Numbered from the stretch's first letter, positions 6,959 to 15,138 are shown. The stretch: DNA of 32,386 nucleotides from Nocardia salmonicida NBRC 13393 (GCF_001613085.1 NZ_BDBR01000028.1:1-32386); one strand, 5' to 3'. Numbers and translations: made by a program. The notes: a model not told the origin generated them from the letters alone.

Positions 6959-8818
6959 GTGGCCACAGCGATGACCGATCCGTCCACCATCATGGTCGCG
7001 CAGGGGACCGAAGGCGGTGGCGCTGCCCTCGATCAAGTCGCGCTGATGACCGGCGCGTCCGCGGTGGTCGGTGCGGTTCTGCTGTGGGTGGCCTACCTGC
7101 ATCGGACGCGGCGCATCACCTGGCTGCAGCGGCTGGCCGAGTTCAGCGGTCGCATCATGAACCGTCCCGGCTGGGTGGCGCTGCCGATCGCGATGTTCCT
7201 CGCGACCATCCTGACCGCATTTCTCGGCTTCATCTGGGATGTGAGCCTGCACGTGGGCAAGGGCCGCGACGCCGGGCCGCTGGCCAATCCGGCGCACTAC
7301 TTCATCCTGGTCGGCCTGTTCTTCCTCTTCATGGCAGGCATGCTGGCCGTGATCCTGCCGCTCGACGAGAAGCCGGGCAGAGCCGCGGTGAAGATCACCC
7401 GCGACTGGTACGCCCCCGTCGGCGGCATCTTGATCGCCGGCGCCGGTTTGTACGCGCTGATCGGCTTCCCGCTCGACGACATCTGGCACCGACTGTTCGG
7501 CCAGGACGTCACGCTCTGGGGACCCACCCACCTCATGCTCATCGGCGGCGCGGGTCTGTCGCTGATCGGCGTACTCTTGCTCGAACTCGAGGGCCGATAC
7601 AACCGGCCCGATCCCGAGCGGATCGACGGGCGGTTCCTCTGGGCGATCCAGGCCTTCGCCTTCGGCGGCCTGGTGATCGGACTGTCGGTGTTCCAGGTCG
7701 AGTTCGACTTCGGCGTCGAGCAGTTCCGGTTGGTGCTGCAACCGATGTTGATCGTCTTCGCCGCCACGATCGCCCTGATCTCGGCGCGGTTGACGCTGGG
7801 CCCACTCAGCACGCTGCTGCTCGTGGCCTTCGCCTTCTGTGTGCGCTACATCGTCGCGGTCCTCGTCGGCACCGGATTCGAGGCGCCGCGCAACGTGTTT
7901 CCGCTCTACCTCGGCGCCGCGATCGTGGTCGAACTACTCGCCGTCGTGCCGCTGATCCGCCGACCACTCTGGTGGGGCGCGCTCACCGGGCTCGGTGTGG
8001 CGACGGTGGGCATCTGGCTCGAATCCCTGTGGGTCGACCGGATGTTCGTCAATCCCTGGGTCGGCGGAATGTGGCTGGAACTGCTCGCGATGGCGGTGCC
8101 GGTGGGTGTGGCAGGCGGTGTGATCGGCGCGATGCTCGGCACCGTCTTGCGCGGCGAGGCACTGCCCAGGCCCGCGATACGGCGCGGGATCGTGGTCGCC
8201 GCCGTGGTGATCGCGGCCGCGGCGACCGCGAACGGGCTGATCATCCGGGTACCGGAGGACGCGTCGGCGACCGTCGCGCTCACCGACGCCGATCCCGAAC
8301 AGGGCGGGCGCATGGTCACCGCCGACATCCGGCTCTCCCCCGGAGATCTCATCGGCCCCGATCCGGAATGGGTGGAGATCCTGGCCTGGCAAGGCGGTAT
8401 CGGCGACGACAGTCCCGGCCACGGCCTCGTCGTGGACAAGCTGCGTCGCGTCGGCGACGACCACTTCGTGTCCACCCGGCCCGTACCCGTGCACGGCACC
8501 TGGAAAACGGTGCTGCGCTTGCAGGACGGGCGCATGCAATCCGCGCTTCCGATCTTCATGCCGCTCGATCCCGGGATCGGCGCCGCGGAGGTGCCCGCGC
8601 CCGCGAGCTTCACCCGGCCGTTCGTCGAGGAGATCTCGGTACTGCAGCGCGAGCGGTCCTTCGACCATCCGTCCTGGCTGATCGGCCTCGCGGGCCTGGT
8701 GGTGCTGGCGTGCTCCCTGGCCTTGATCGCGGCGATGGCGTGGGGCGCGGCCCGGGTCAACGACCGCTATCTGGCGGCGGGCAGCACACCGGACCAGAAG
8801 GCAACGGTCGAACCTTGA
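6959..8818 (+). CDS. Large polytopic membrane protein with exported C-terminal domain, metal-ligand-like His/Asp
   Basis: 619 residues from a GTG with GGAGGA 7 nt upstream; longer readings lack an RBS. About 12 hydrophobic helices fill residues 32-445. A soluble, probably extracytoplasmic domain follows (about 450-580), then a last helix (about 590-612). Helix edges carry a notable set of charged residues: WDVSLHVGKG (Asp94, His98), NPAHYF (His113), PLDDIWHRLFGQD (Asp173, Asp174, His177, Asp183) and WGPTHL (His191). These could form a metal or haem site near the outer face. I know similar uncharacterised bacterial proteins with the WH.LFG.D...W...HL pattern but no function. It is the first gene of a tightly coupled operon with a cupredoxin-like lipoprotein. 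Confidence 0.85.
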   Translation: MATAMTDPSTIMVAQGTEGGGAALDQVALMTGASAVVGAVLLWVAYLHRTRRITWLQRLAEFSGRIMNRPGWVALPIAMFLATILTAFLGFIWDVSLHVGKGRDAGPLANPAHYFILVGLFFLFMAGMLAVILPLDEKPGRAAVKITRDWYAPVGGILIAGAGLYALIGFPLDDIWHRLFGQDVTLWGPTHLMLIGGAGLSLIGVLLLELEGRYNRPDPERIDGRFLWAIQAFAFGGLVIGLSVFQVEFDFGVEQFRLVLQPMLIVFAATIALISARLTLGPLSTLLLVAFAFCVRYIVAVLVGTGFEAPRNVFPLYLGAAIVVELLAVVPLIRRPLWWGALTGLGVATVGIWLESLWVDRMFVNPWVGGMWLELLAMAVPVGVAGGVIGAMLGTVLRGEALPRPAIRRGIVVAAVVIAAAATANGLIIRVPEDASATVALTDADPEQGGRMVTADIRLSPGDLIGPDPEWVEILAWQGGIGDDSPGHGLVVDKLRRVGDDHFVSTRPVPVHGTWKTVLRLQDGRMQSALPIFMPLDPGIGAAEVPAPASFTRPFVEEISVLQRERSFDHPSWLIGLAGLVVLACSLALIAAMAWGAARVNDRYLAAGSTPDQKATVEP

Positions 8819-9003
8819 TCCGCCAGGAGAACGTCGACCTGCTCGCTGACCATTCCATCCTGCTGGCGATTCCGGCCTTCCTGCCCGCCGTCGCGCTGGT
8901 CGGTGTGGTGCTGTTCATCGCGCTCCGCGACCGGCGCGCGGAGAAACGCGAAAAGGAAGGCACAGAATCCGCGCCGACCGACCGCACCGAGGAGATTCCG
9001 TGA
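8815..9003 (+). CDS. Small single-helix membrane protein, 62 residues
   Basis: Starts at TTG 8815, which overlaps the upstream TGA (TTGA), and ends in a TGA overlapped by the next gene's GTG (GTGA). One transmembrane helix spans about residues 14-37 (ADHSILLAIP...VLFIAL), followed by a basic RDRRAEKREK stretch and an acidic/Thr-rich tail. The positive residues predict the C terminus in the cytoplasm. The frame is part of a much longer spurious frame, but only this tail reads as protein. Overlap on both sides argues strongly that it is a real subunit, perhaps an assembly or stabilising peptide. No family recognised. Confidence 0.72.
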   Translation: MIRQENVDLLADHSILLAIPAFLPAVALVGVVLFIALRDRRAEKREKEGTESAPTDRTEEIP

Positions 9004-9368
9004 CCCTTCATCGGCTCCGGTTCGGCCTCCTCACGGTCGCCGCGGGTGCACTGATGGTGGGCTGCTCGTCGAGCGAGCCGACCACCGAACCCGTGACAAC
9101 AGCCCGCACCATCGACATCCGGATCGCGAACGGCGCGGTGTCCCCGACCAATACACGCACCGAAGCCCAGGTCGGGCAACGCATCGTGCTGCGGGTCGAC
9201 AGTGACGCCACCGATGAACTGCACATCCACTCCGCCCCCGCGCACACCTTTCCCGTCGCCGCGGCTTCCGGCCAGGAGTTCGACTTCACGGTGACCGTGC
9301 CCGGCCAGGTGGAGATCGAACTGCACCAGCTCGGACGGACGGTGACGACGCTGCTGGTCCGGCAGTGA
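9000..9368 (+). CDS. Cupredoxin-like lipoprotein
   Basis: 122 residues from GTG 9000 overlapping the previous stop (GTGA). Signal peptide ends in the lipobox MVGC (Cys22), so it is anchored on the outer face of the membrane. The mature part has the beta-sandwich pattern of cupredoxins: IDIRIANGAVSP, GQRIVLRVDSD, ELHIHS, HTFPVAAASGQEFDFTVTVPGQVEIELHQLG. His75, His77, His82 and His109 are candidate ligands. The Cys of a blue-copper site is absent, so it may bind metal differently (EfeO- or CopC-like) or be a structural cupredoxin. Its stop overlaps the next gene's GTG, coupling it to the second polytopic protein. Confidence 0.83.
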   Translation: MTLHRLRFGLLTVAAGALMVGCSSSEPTTEPVTTARTIDIRIANGAVSPTNTRTEAQVGQRIVLRVDSDATDELHIHSAPAHTFPVAAASGQEFDFTVTVPGQVEIELHQLGRTVTTLLVRQ

Positions 9369-10693
9369 CTCCCCTCGCCCACGGCCTCAACGGCGCCACG
9401 GATCTGCCGATTCCGCTCACCTACGCGTTGATCGGCGCGGCGTGGGCGCTGACCTTCTCGTTCGCGCTGCTGTTCTTCGCCTGGCGTCAGCCGCGCCTGA
9501 ACCCCGACTCGTCGGGATTCGTCCTGCCCACGCCGGTACGGCGGATCATCGACGCTCGCGCGACGCGGACGGTCATCGCCACGGCGAGCGTGATGGTCAC
9601 TGCCTGCGTGATCGTCATCGCGATGTTCGGTTCCTCGGATCCAGCTCTGAATCCCGTGCCAGGAACGCTGTACATCGGCGTCTGGGTCGGGGTGATGGTG
9701 GCATCCCTGTTGATCGGACCTGTGTGGAAGGTCCTCTCCCCCGTCAGGGCGCTCCATCGATTCGGCTGCCTGCTGCTACGACGCCCGCCGGACCACGGAA
9801 TTCTCCGCTATCGCGACGAATGGGGTTATCTCCCAGCCGCTCTCGGCCTGTTCTCCTTCGTGTGGCTGGAATTGGCTTGGCGCGCACCAGGGTCGGTGGG
9901 CTCGGTGCTGACCTGGCTGCTCGGCTATCTGGTCGTGACCTCGATCGGGCTCGCGCTGTTCGGCACCGTCTGGGCAGAGCGGGCCGATCCCCTCGAGGTG
10001 TACAGCACGCTGCTTTCGCACCTGAGCCCCTACAGCCGCGCCCCCTCGGGCCAGCCGTTGCTGCGGATGCCGCTGAACAATCTCGCGGGGACTCCCGGAC
10101 TGGCTGGATCTGTCGCGGTCGCGGCGACGCTGCTCGGATCCACCGCCTTCGACAGCTTCTCCACCTTCCCGTGGTGGCGCGAACTGGTCGACGACCTGGC
10201 TCCGGTCGTCGACGCGACACTGGTGCGCACGGCCGGACTGCTGGTCTTCATCGGAGTGGTGGGCGGGCTGTTCTCCCTCGCCGCGCGTGCCACCGGCGGT
10301 GTCTCTCCCGCCGATCGCGCGCTGCTGCCGCGGCGGCTGGCGCTCAGCCTCACCCCGATCGTGGCGGGCTATCTGATCGCCCACTACCTCACATTTCTCG
10401 TCGAGAAAGGGCAGGCGACGGCACTGCTGTTCGCGGACCCGCTCGACCGCGGATGGAACCTCGCGGGCCTGGCCGATCGAGAGGTGGCCTACGTGCTGTC
10501 GAGTCATCCGACGGTGCTCGCCACCTGCAAAGTGCTCGCGGTCCTGATCGGCCACATCCTCGGCGTCGCCGCCGCTCACGACCGCTGCCTGCAACTTCTC
10601 CCGCCTCGTCACCGACTGACCGGCCAGCTGGCCTTGATGCTGACCATGGTCGGCTTCACGTTCACCGGGCTGTATCTGCTGTTCGGGGGTTAG
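9365..10693 (+). CDS. Polytopic membrane protein, FedB-like (so-called fenitrothion hydrolase family)
   Basis: 442 residues from GTG 9365, overlapping the upstream TGA. About ten hydrophobic helices. The N terminus LAHGLNGATDLPIPL...SFALLFFAWRQPRL matches, as I recall, actinobacterial membrane proteins deposited as "fenitrothion hydrolase", a name with little functional support in this group. AHGLxGxxDLP may be extracytoplasmic. Other marked segments are YRDEWGYLPA, WAERADPLEVY and YLIAHYLTFLVEKG. No catalytic motif is recognised. Position downstream of a cupredoxin-like lipoprotein suggests a shared metal-linked or redox complex in the membrane; this is inference. Confidence 0.82.
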   Translation: MTPLAHGLNGATDLPIPLTYALIGAAWALTFSFALLFFAWRQPRLNPDSSGFVLPTPVRRIIDARATRTVIATASVMVTACVIVIAMFGSSDPALNPVPGTLYIGVWVGVMVASLLIGPVWKVLSPVRALHRFGCLLLRRPPDHGILRYRDEWGYLPAALGLFSFVWLELAWRAPGSVGSVLTWLLGYLVVTSIGLALFGTVWAERADPLEVYSTLLSHLSPYSRAPSGQPLLRMPLNNLAGTPGLAGSVAVAATLLGSTAFDSFSTFPWWRELVDDLAPVVDATLVRTAGLLVFIGVVGGLFSLAARATGGVSPADRALLPRRLALSLTPIVAGYLIAHYLTFLVEKGQATALLFADPLDRGWNLAGLADREVAYVLSSHPTVLATCKVLAVLIGHILGVAAAHDRCLQLLPPRHRLTGQLALMLTMVGFTFTGLYLLFGG

Positions 10694-10750
10694 CCGCGCC
10701 CTGCGCGAAAAGGGGATGAGCGAGGTCGGGTTCGCCCCGCAGAATGACTC

Positions 10751-11395
10751 ATGCTCACCGACCACTGGCCCCTATTCGGACTCCGGCTCACCACACCCCG
10801 CCTGGAACTCCGTCTGCCCTCCGATGAGGAGCTGGCCGCGCTGGCCGATCTTGCGGCAGAAGGCGTCCACGACCCCGACCTCATGCCCTTCACTGTCCCA
10901 TGGACAGACCTACCTCCTCTCGAACGAGCACGCTCAGTTTTTCAGCATCATTGGCTCCAACTCGGCAACTGGGCCCCCGACGACTGGACACTGAACTTCG
11001 CGGTCTTCGAGCACGGCGGCATCGTCGGCCAGCAGGCTATCTCCGCTCGCAATTTCGCGACCCTGCACGAGGTCGGCACGGGCTCCTGGATCGGCCTTCG
11101 ACACCAAGGGCGAGGTATCGGCACCGAGATGCGCGCAGCGGTCCTCCATCTCGCCTTCGCCGGGCTACAGGCCACCGACGCGGTCTCGGGCGCGTTCGCC
11201 GACAACCCGTCTTCGTTCCGAGTCTCCGAGAAACTCGGCTACGAGCCCGACGGGATCCAGCGCCTCGCTGTGCGCGAGAAAATCACTGTCATGCGCCGAG
11301 TACGGCTCTCGCGCGCGAGATGGGAGAGCAACCAGCGAACAACCGTCAGGATCGACGGACTCACGCCCTGCCTACCCCTGCTCGGCGCCGCGTGA
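10751..11395 (+). CDS. GNAT family N-acetyltransferase (RimJ/RimL type)
   Basis: 214 residues. TPRLELRLPSDEELAAL opens the RimJ/RimL-like subfamily. Motif A for acetyl-CoA binding is RHQGRGIGTEMR (117-128), and FADNPSSFRVSEKLGYEPDGI is the typical C-terminal motif B. Substrate is unknown; members acetylate protein N termini, drugs or small metabolites. The last 30 residues are not typical and may be disordered. It is followed by a 12 bp hairpin, so it is probably monocistronic. Confidence 0.88.
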   Translation: MLTDHWPLFGLRLTTPRLELRLPSDEELAALADLAAEGVHDPDLMPFTVPWTDLPPLERARSVFQHHWLQLGNWAPDDWTLNFAVFEHGGIVGQQAISARNFATLHEVGTGSWIGLRHQGRGIGTEMRAAVLHLAFAGLQATDAVSGAFADNPSSFRVSEKLGYEPDGIQRLAVREKITVMRRVRLSRARWESNQRTTVRIDGLTPCLPLLGAA

Positions 11396-11397
11396 AC

Positions 11398-11439
11398 CGC
11401 CTTCGAGCGACCGGCTGGATCGTCGGCCGCTCGAAGGCG
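11398..11439. terminator. Hairpin after the acetyltransferase gene
   Basis: CGCCTTCGAGCG (11398-11409) and CGCTCGAAGGCG (11428-11439) are perfect 12 bp reverse complements with an 18 nt loop. The stem begins 3 nt after the acetyltransferase stop and ends 8 nt before the end of the convergent membrane-protein gene. Confidence 0.72.
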
Positions 11440-11446
11440 TCAGCTC

Positions 11447-11719
11447 CTAGGAAGTGACTCGATGGGTGTCGCCGACGGTCAGTGTGCACTGGCCGTCTTC
11501 ACAGGAGCGCTGCAGCCGACCCCTCGACAAGGTCTGCATCAGCCCGATCGCCCAGCAGGTCGGGCATCCGCGCAGCGCGACCAAACCGACAGGCAGCAGC
11601 AACACACTGAACGGCCCGACGACCGGGATCAGGGCTACCGATCCGACCAGCGCGCCGAAACCCACCCCGCCGCGCACCAGGTGCTCGGGCATGGACTTGC
11701 TCGCGAAATCATCACTCAT
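11447..11719 (-). CDS. Small Cys-rich membrane protein downstream of the ECF sigma factor
   Basis: 90 residues. The ATG at 11719 has GGAGG 5 nt upstream and overlaps the end of the sigma-factor gene. Two hydrophobic stretches (about 18-50) form a hairpin through the membrane. They are followed by RGCPTCWAIGLMQTLSRGRLQRSC...CTL, with a CPTC motif and two more cysteines. The shape resembles DUF2892/YgaP-type membrane segments. Because no ordinary anti-sigma factor is adjacent, this protein is the best candidate to restrain or sense for the sigma factor, perhaps through thiol redox or metal at CPTC; that role is inference. Confidence 0.75.
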   Translation of the reverse strand: MSDDFASKSMPEHLVRGGVGFGALVGSVALIPVVGPFSVLLLPVGLVALRGCPTCWAIGLMQTLSRGRLQRSCEDGQCTLTVGDTHRVTS

Positions 11720-12275
11720 CATGTCCTCCAGCAACGTCGCCAGGCGTGGCCTGTAGAGCTTGTTGAACTGCAGCCCGCGCACGGTGCAGTCGCGATTTCA
11801 TCGCCGCGGTACTGAGCCCGAGCGCATCGGCGACCATCCGGCCGCTGTAGCCCTGAATGTCGCGCATGATCAGCACGCTGCGCTGGTCCGCAGGCAAGTC
11901 GGCGACCGCGGCCGCCACCCGACCCGCCTCAAGACGTCGCAACACCTCGTCCTCAGCCGAGGCTGCCAAGATGTTGTCCGGCAAGACAATTCGCCCCGGC
12001 AGACTCGTCCGCGCCCGACGCAGACACTCGTTGCGAACGATCCGGAACATCCACGACGCCAGCGCACCAGAGGCCCGCAACATCCCGATCTTGCGATACA
12101 GGATGATCAGCGCCTCCTGCGCCGCGTCCTCGGCGTCTTCCGGTGTCGCACAGAGGGAATGAGCGAAGCGCTGGATATGCGGATGCGAACCCGACACCAA
12201 CGCCGCGATCGAATCCACGTCACCGCCCTGCGCGGCGACGATCAACCCCTGGTCAGGCCATCGCGACTCACCCAC
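11712..12275 (-). CDS. ECF-type RNA polymerase sigma factor
   Basis: 187 residues from a GTG at 12275. Sigma region 2 is HIQRFAHSLCATPEDAEDAAQEALIILYRKIG (33-64) with ASWMFRIVRNECLRRAR (73-89). Region 4 is LPADQRSVLIMRDIQGYSGRMVADALGLSTAAMKSRLHRAR. The longer open frame starting at 12398 adds 41 residues that read as noise; moreover another frame there encodes a microprotein overlapping this start. Flanking overlaps (microprotein upstream, membrane protein downstream) suggest one regulatory unit. Upstream, GTGAATCC (complement of 12423-12430) and a TTATGT-like element near 12397-12402 could be an autoregulated promoter; this is weak. Confidence 0.88.
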   Translation of the reverse strand: MGESRWPDQGLIVAAQGGDVDSIAALVSGSHPHIQRFAHSLCATPEDAEDAAQEALIILYRKIGMLRASGALASWMFRIVRNECLRRARTSLPGRIVLPDNILAASAEDEVLRRLEAGRVAAAVADLPADQRSVLIMRDIQGYSGRMVADALGLSTAAMKSRLHRARAAVQQALQATPGDVAGGHDE

Positions 12276-12357
12276 GCCCAGCTCGTTTGCGCCGCACGAC
12301 GACCATGCACGTGCACAGCAGCACCACACCGACGACAACACCGATACCGATGACCAC
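12268..12357 (-). CDS. 29-residue transmembrane microprotein overlapping the sigma-factor start
   Basis: A GTG at 12357 has an ideal GGAGG 6 nt upstream (12364-12368). The frame encodes Val/Gly/Leu-rich residues 2-21 with a CTC motif (Cys15, Cys17), then RRKRAGRG, and stops with TGA at 12268. The stop lies inside the sigma-factor coding start, an 8 nt overlap, implying translational coupling. It predicts a single helix with the basic C terminus in the cytoplasm. The best RBS in the region belongs to this frame, not to the sigma factor. It may be a membrane peptide that helps control the sigma factor or a leader that couples its translation. Too short for standard gene callers. Confidence 0.6.
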   Translation of the reverse strand: MVIGIGVVVGVVLLCTCMVVVRRKRAGRG

Positions 12358-12452
12358 AACAAACCTCCGTGTCCGTCCCGACGTCCGTCGCGACACACAT
12401 AAGAGGCACCCGCGATGCGAAAGGATTCACCCCCGCCCGAAATCAGCCCGCG

Positions 12453-13814
12453 CTATGTGCGCGCGTTCCGGTTCCCGTTGTCGGCGGTTTCCACAGTGTC
12501 CACGGTTGTGGTTCCCGACGGGTAGGCGCGGGCGACGAGCGCGGCGCGCAGTCCCCACTGGCCATCGGCGCGAGCGGGATCGAGTCCGGTGATCCCCGCT
12601 ATGCGCTTGAGTCGATGGTCGATGGTGTTCGGGTGGATGAACAATCGGCGTGCTGCTCGCTGGCGGTTCTGATCGCTGAGCAGGTAGACGGTGAGCGTTC
12701 GCAGCAGCAGGGGGTTGGCCACCAAGGGGTCCAGTCGGCGTGCCATGGACTCCCTGACCGCCCCCGGCCGGGTGAGCTGGTATTCGGCAGCCAGCTCAGC
12801 GAAATCGTAGAGGCGAGTCTCGGGCTCGGCCGACAGTACGTGGGTCAGCCGATTGGCGACGTCGACCATGTCGTGCAGAGTCGGTGACATCTGCGGGATC
12901 GCGTCGACGGCAACTTCGAGGTGGACGGCGGTGACGACGGCGTCGGCTGCCTCAGCGACTACCCGGACGAGCGGTTCCAGCTGATCGGTGGGCAGCGCGG
13001 TACTGGGGATCAGGATCGTTCCGCCGCTGTTGCTCAGCAAGGACAAGACTTCGTTGCCTCCCCTTTCGGCAAGATCGGCGCGGATTCGCCGAAGCACGCG
13101 CCCGGAGGCTGCCCGGGGATCGACGCCGTCCTCGAACCCAGGGGAAGAAGGCAGGATGGACAGCGCCAGCAGGTGGTAGTGATCGGCGATCGGCAAACCG
13201 CATTCGCGCGCCATCGCCGTCGTCACTCGGCCGTTGAGCAGTGCGGTGGTGAAAGTGTTCACCGCACCTCGGTGTCCGTGTGCGGTGCCGCGATATTCGC
13301 GCAGGTAGGCCATGGTCACAGTGGTCGTCATCAGGTCGAGCAGATCGACGGTGCGCGCTCCGATGTCCACGCATTCGGCGACCGAGTCGATCGCTGACCT
13401 GCTCGCCACCAGCTCATGGGCCATTTTCGAACCCTCGTGCAGGGCGTGCAGGATCACATCGATGGGCACACCGCCTCTGGCCCACTGCGCGGCAGCCGAT
13501 TCCAGTTGCGCCACTTCGCGTTCGGTAGGAGCGCCGCGCCCGTCGAGAATCGTGGTGGCGATCCGCAAGCAGTTGACGGTCACCGCGGTGATATCGCCAC
13601 GGAGCGCTTCGTCGGGCAGGGTCAGGCATCGGGCGACGGTCAGCCTGAAGTGCCGGACCATCTCCTCGGCGAGAGACCTGGTGTCGCGCAACGATGTCGC
13701 GGCGGGTCCGAAAGCTCCCCCGGTTCCGGAACCAGACGATACCGCTGCCGGCGACGGCGCGATCAGTAGACCTCGGCTTCGCCCGTGCGTCCCGGTGCGC
13801 TTGCGCTCCTCCAT
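12453..13814 (-). CDS. PucR/CdaR-type helix-turn-helix transcriptional regulator
   Basis: 453 residues. The ATG at 13814 has GAGGAG 6 nt upstream; a longer open frame to 13955 lacks this. The middle (about 50-230) is helical and resembles the RsbRD-like sensor region of these regulators: EMVRHFRLTVARCL, WARGGVPIDVILHALHEGSKMAHELV. The C terminus is the PucR HTH: VYLLSDQNRQRAARRLFIHPNTIDHRLKRIAGITGLDP. Such regulators respond to small metabolites and often control degradation or stress genes. A perfect inverted repeat 44 bp upstream of the start suggests autoregulation; divergence from the secreted esterase makes that gene a second possible target. Confidence 0.88.
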   Translation of the reverse strand: MEERKRTGTHGRSRGLLIAPSPAAVSSGSGTGGAFGPAATSLRDTRSLAEEMVRHFRLTVARCLTLPDEALRGDITAVTVNCLRIATTILDGRGAPTEREVAQLESAAAQWARGGVPIDVILHALHEGSKMAHELVASRSAIDSVAECVDIGARTVDLLDLMTTTVTMAYLREYRGTAHGHRGAVNTFTTALLNGRVTTAMARECGLPIADHYHLLALSILPSSPGFEDGVDPRAASGRVLRRIRADLAERGGNEVLSLLSNSGGTILIPSTALPTDQLEPLVRVVAEAADAVVTAVHLEVAVDAIPQMSPTLHDMVDVANRLTHVLSAEPETRLYDFAELAAEYQLTRPGAVRESMARRLDPLVANPLLLRTLTVYLLSDQNRQRAARRLFIHPNTIDHRLKRIAGITGLDPARADGQWGLRAALVARAYPSGTTTVDTVETADNGNRNART

Positions 13815-13857
13815 CGACAACTCCTCTTCGAGTCGTGTGGTCTCACTGGCCACACCA

Positions 13858-13881
13858 TAACCGGACATTAGAATCCGGTTA
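13858..13881. promoter_or_regulatory. Inverted repeat TAACCGGA-N8-TCCGGTTA
   Basis: Two perfect 8 bp arms (13858-13865 and 13874-13881) with an 8 bp spacer, so the arm centres are 16 bp apart, about one and a half helical turns. It lies 44 bp upstream of the PucR-type start at 13814 and about 180 bp upstream of the divergent esterase. It is the most likely operator in this 247 bp intergenic region. Confidence 0.5.
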
Positions 13882-14061
13882 CTGACTGGTAGTGTGTCCG
13901 ACATCACCTCATCAGTCAAGGTGCGATCTCCACCGTGACCACTGACCCACTCCACAGCCGCCTGTGATCACTACAGACAGGAACGCGGGGTGGCAGTCAG
14001 GATTTCCGACAGATGTCGCGAACCCGGAAGAATCGGGTCACGATTTGAGAGTCTTTCTCTC

Positions 14062-15102
14062 ATGTTCGAAAATGATATTTCGCAGGTCGGAGTTGGGACT
14101 TCCCGACGCCAGGGAAGCGTCCGGTCCGGACTGCGGGTTGGTACCACGGGGGCACTGAGAGCGATGTGTGTCGCCGCGTTGCTCGCCGCTGCCGGTGGCG
14201 TAGCGCACGCCGACGATCCGGGGCCCACACCCTCGCCCTCTGCGGGGTGTGGCCGACCGGTTCCTGCTCGAGGCGAGACGACCATCCAATTCCGGGGCAC
14301 CGAAAAAACGGGCCAGTATCGGCAGCATGTCCCCGCCGGAGCCGATCGCCCGCTGCCGGTCGTTATCGCCCTGCACGGCCTCCTGGAAAATATCGACATC
14401 GCCGATGCGGGTAGCGGCTTCGGCGAATACGGATACCGAGAAGGGTTCATCACGATCACCCCCCAGCTCGATCGGCTCGGTTTCTCACAGTGGGAGTACG
14501 GTCGCGGTTCCGCCGACACGACCTGGATCTCGGAGGTGCTGACCAATGTGGAGTCCAGCCTCTGCGTCGACAAACGCCGCATTTTTGTAGCCGGACTGTC
14601 GATGGGCGCCTTCGCCACCAGTTCCATCGGCTGTCAGTTCGCCGACCGCGTCGCCGCCATCGCCCCGGTGTCGGGGCTACGAGATTTCAGCTGGTGTCGT
14701 CCCACCCGGCCGGTGCCGGTCATCGCCTTCCACGGCACCGAAGACGCGATCGTTCCGTATGCGGGACAATCGAGTTCCGGTTCAGCATCCGGGCCGGCCG
14801 GTGGCGAGAACAGCGGCGTAGGTCAGCACCCGGTGACCGACAGCGCGGCAGCCTGGGCGCGCCGCGATGGCTGCACCGGCGCTCCGGTGCGGGCCACGAT
14901 CGCCGCTGACGTCGTGTTGGATCGATACTCGTGCCCGTCCGGTATCGACGTTCAGCTGTACACGATCACCGGGGGCGGGCACATCTGGCCCGGGACCAGC
15001 TCCCCGCTGTACCCGGAGCTCATCGTCGGCAAGAATACGAACTCGATCAACGCCACCGCCCTGATCTGGGACTTCTTCCGCACTCATCCGATGAACACCT
15101 GA
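14062..15102 (+). CDS. Secreted alpha/beta-hydrolase, PHB depolymerase / feruloyl esterase (LpqC-like) family
   Basis: 346 residues. An n-region with several Arg leads into MCVAALLAAAGGVAHA and cleavage near residue 50. The catalytic triad is visible: GLSMG (Ser180), HGTEDAIVPY (Asp228) and GGGHIWPG (His307). HVPAGADRPLPVVIALHG carries the oxyanion-hole HG. Several cysteines in the mature chain suggest disulfides. The family hydrolyses polyhydroxybutyrate oligomers or feruloyl/acetyl esters outside the cell. The start is uncertain: ATG 14062 has only GAGAG upstream, but the later Met (14164) would leave too short an n-region. TGAGAG...CTCTCA (14046-14062) forms a small hairpin over the ATG. 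Confidence 0.88.
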   Translation: MFENDISQVGVGTSRRQGSVRSGLRVGTTGALRAMCVAALLAAAGGVAHADDPGPTPSPSAGCGRPVPARGETTIQFRGTEKTGQYRQHVPAGADRPLPVVIALHGLLENIDIADAGSGFGEYGYREGFITITPQLDRLGFSQWEYGRGSADTTWISEVLTNVESSLCVDKRRIFVAGLSMGAFATSSIGCQFADRVAAIAPVSGLRDFSWCRPTRPVPVIAFHGTEDAIVPYAGQSSSGSASGPAGGENSGVGQHPVTDSAAAWARRDGCTGAPVRATIAADVVLDRYSCPSGIDVQLYTITGGGHIWPGTSSPLYPELIVGKNTNSINATALIWDFFRTHPMNT

Positions 15103-15138
15103 GCGAACAACCCCACGGACACACGCGACACCGGTTAC

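Noticed and set aside
7084..8814. Long plus-strand frame inside the polytopic membrane gene
   Set aside because: Arg/Pro-rich shadow of the membrane protein; only its last 62 codons (8815-9003) are coding.
12276..12398. N-terminal extension of the ECF sigma factor
   Set aside because: The added 41 residues do not resemble a sigma factor, and the same DNA encodes the microprotein in another frame with a better RBS.
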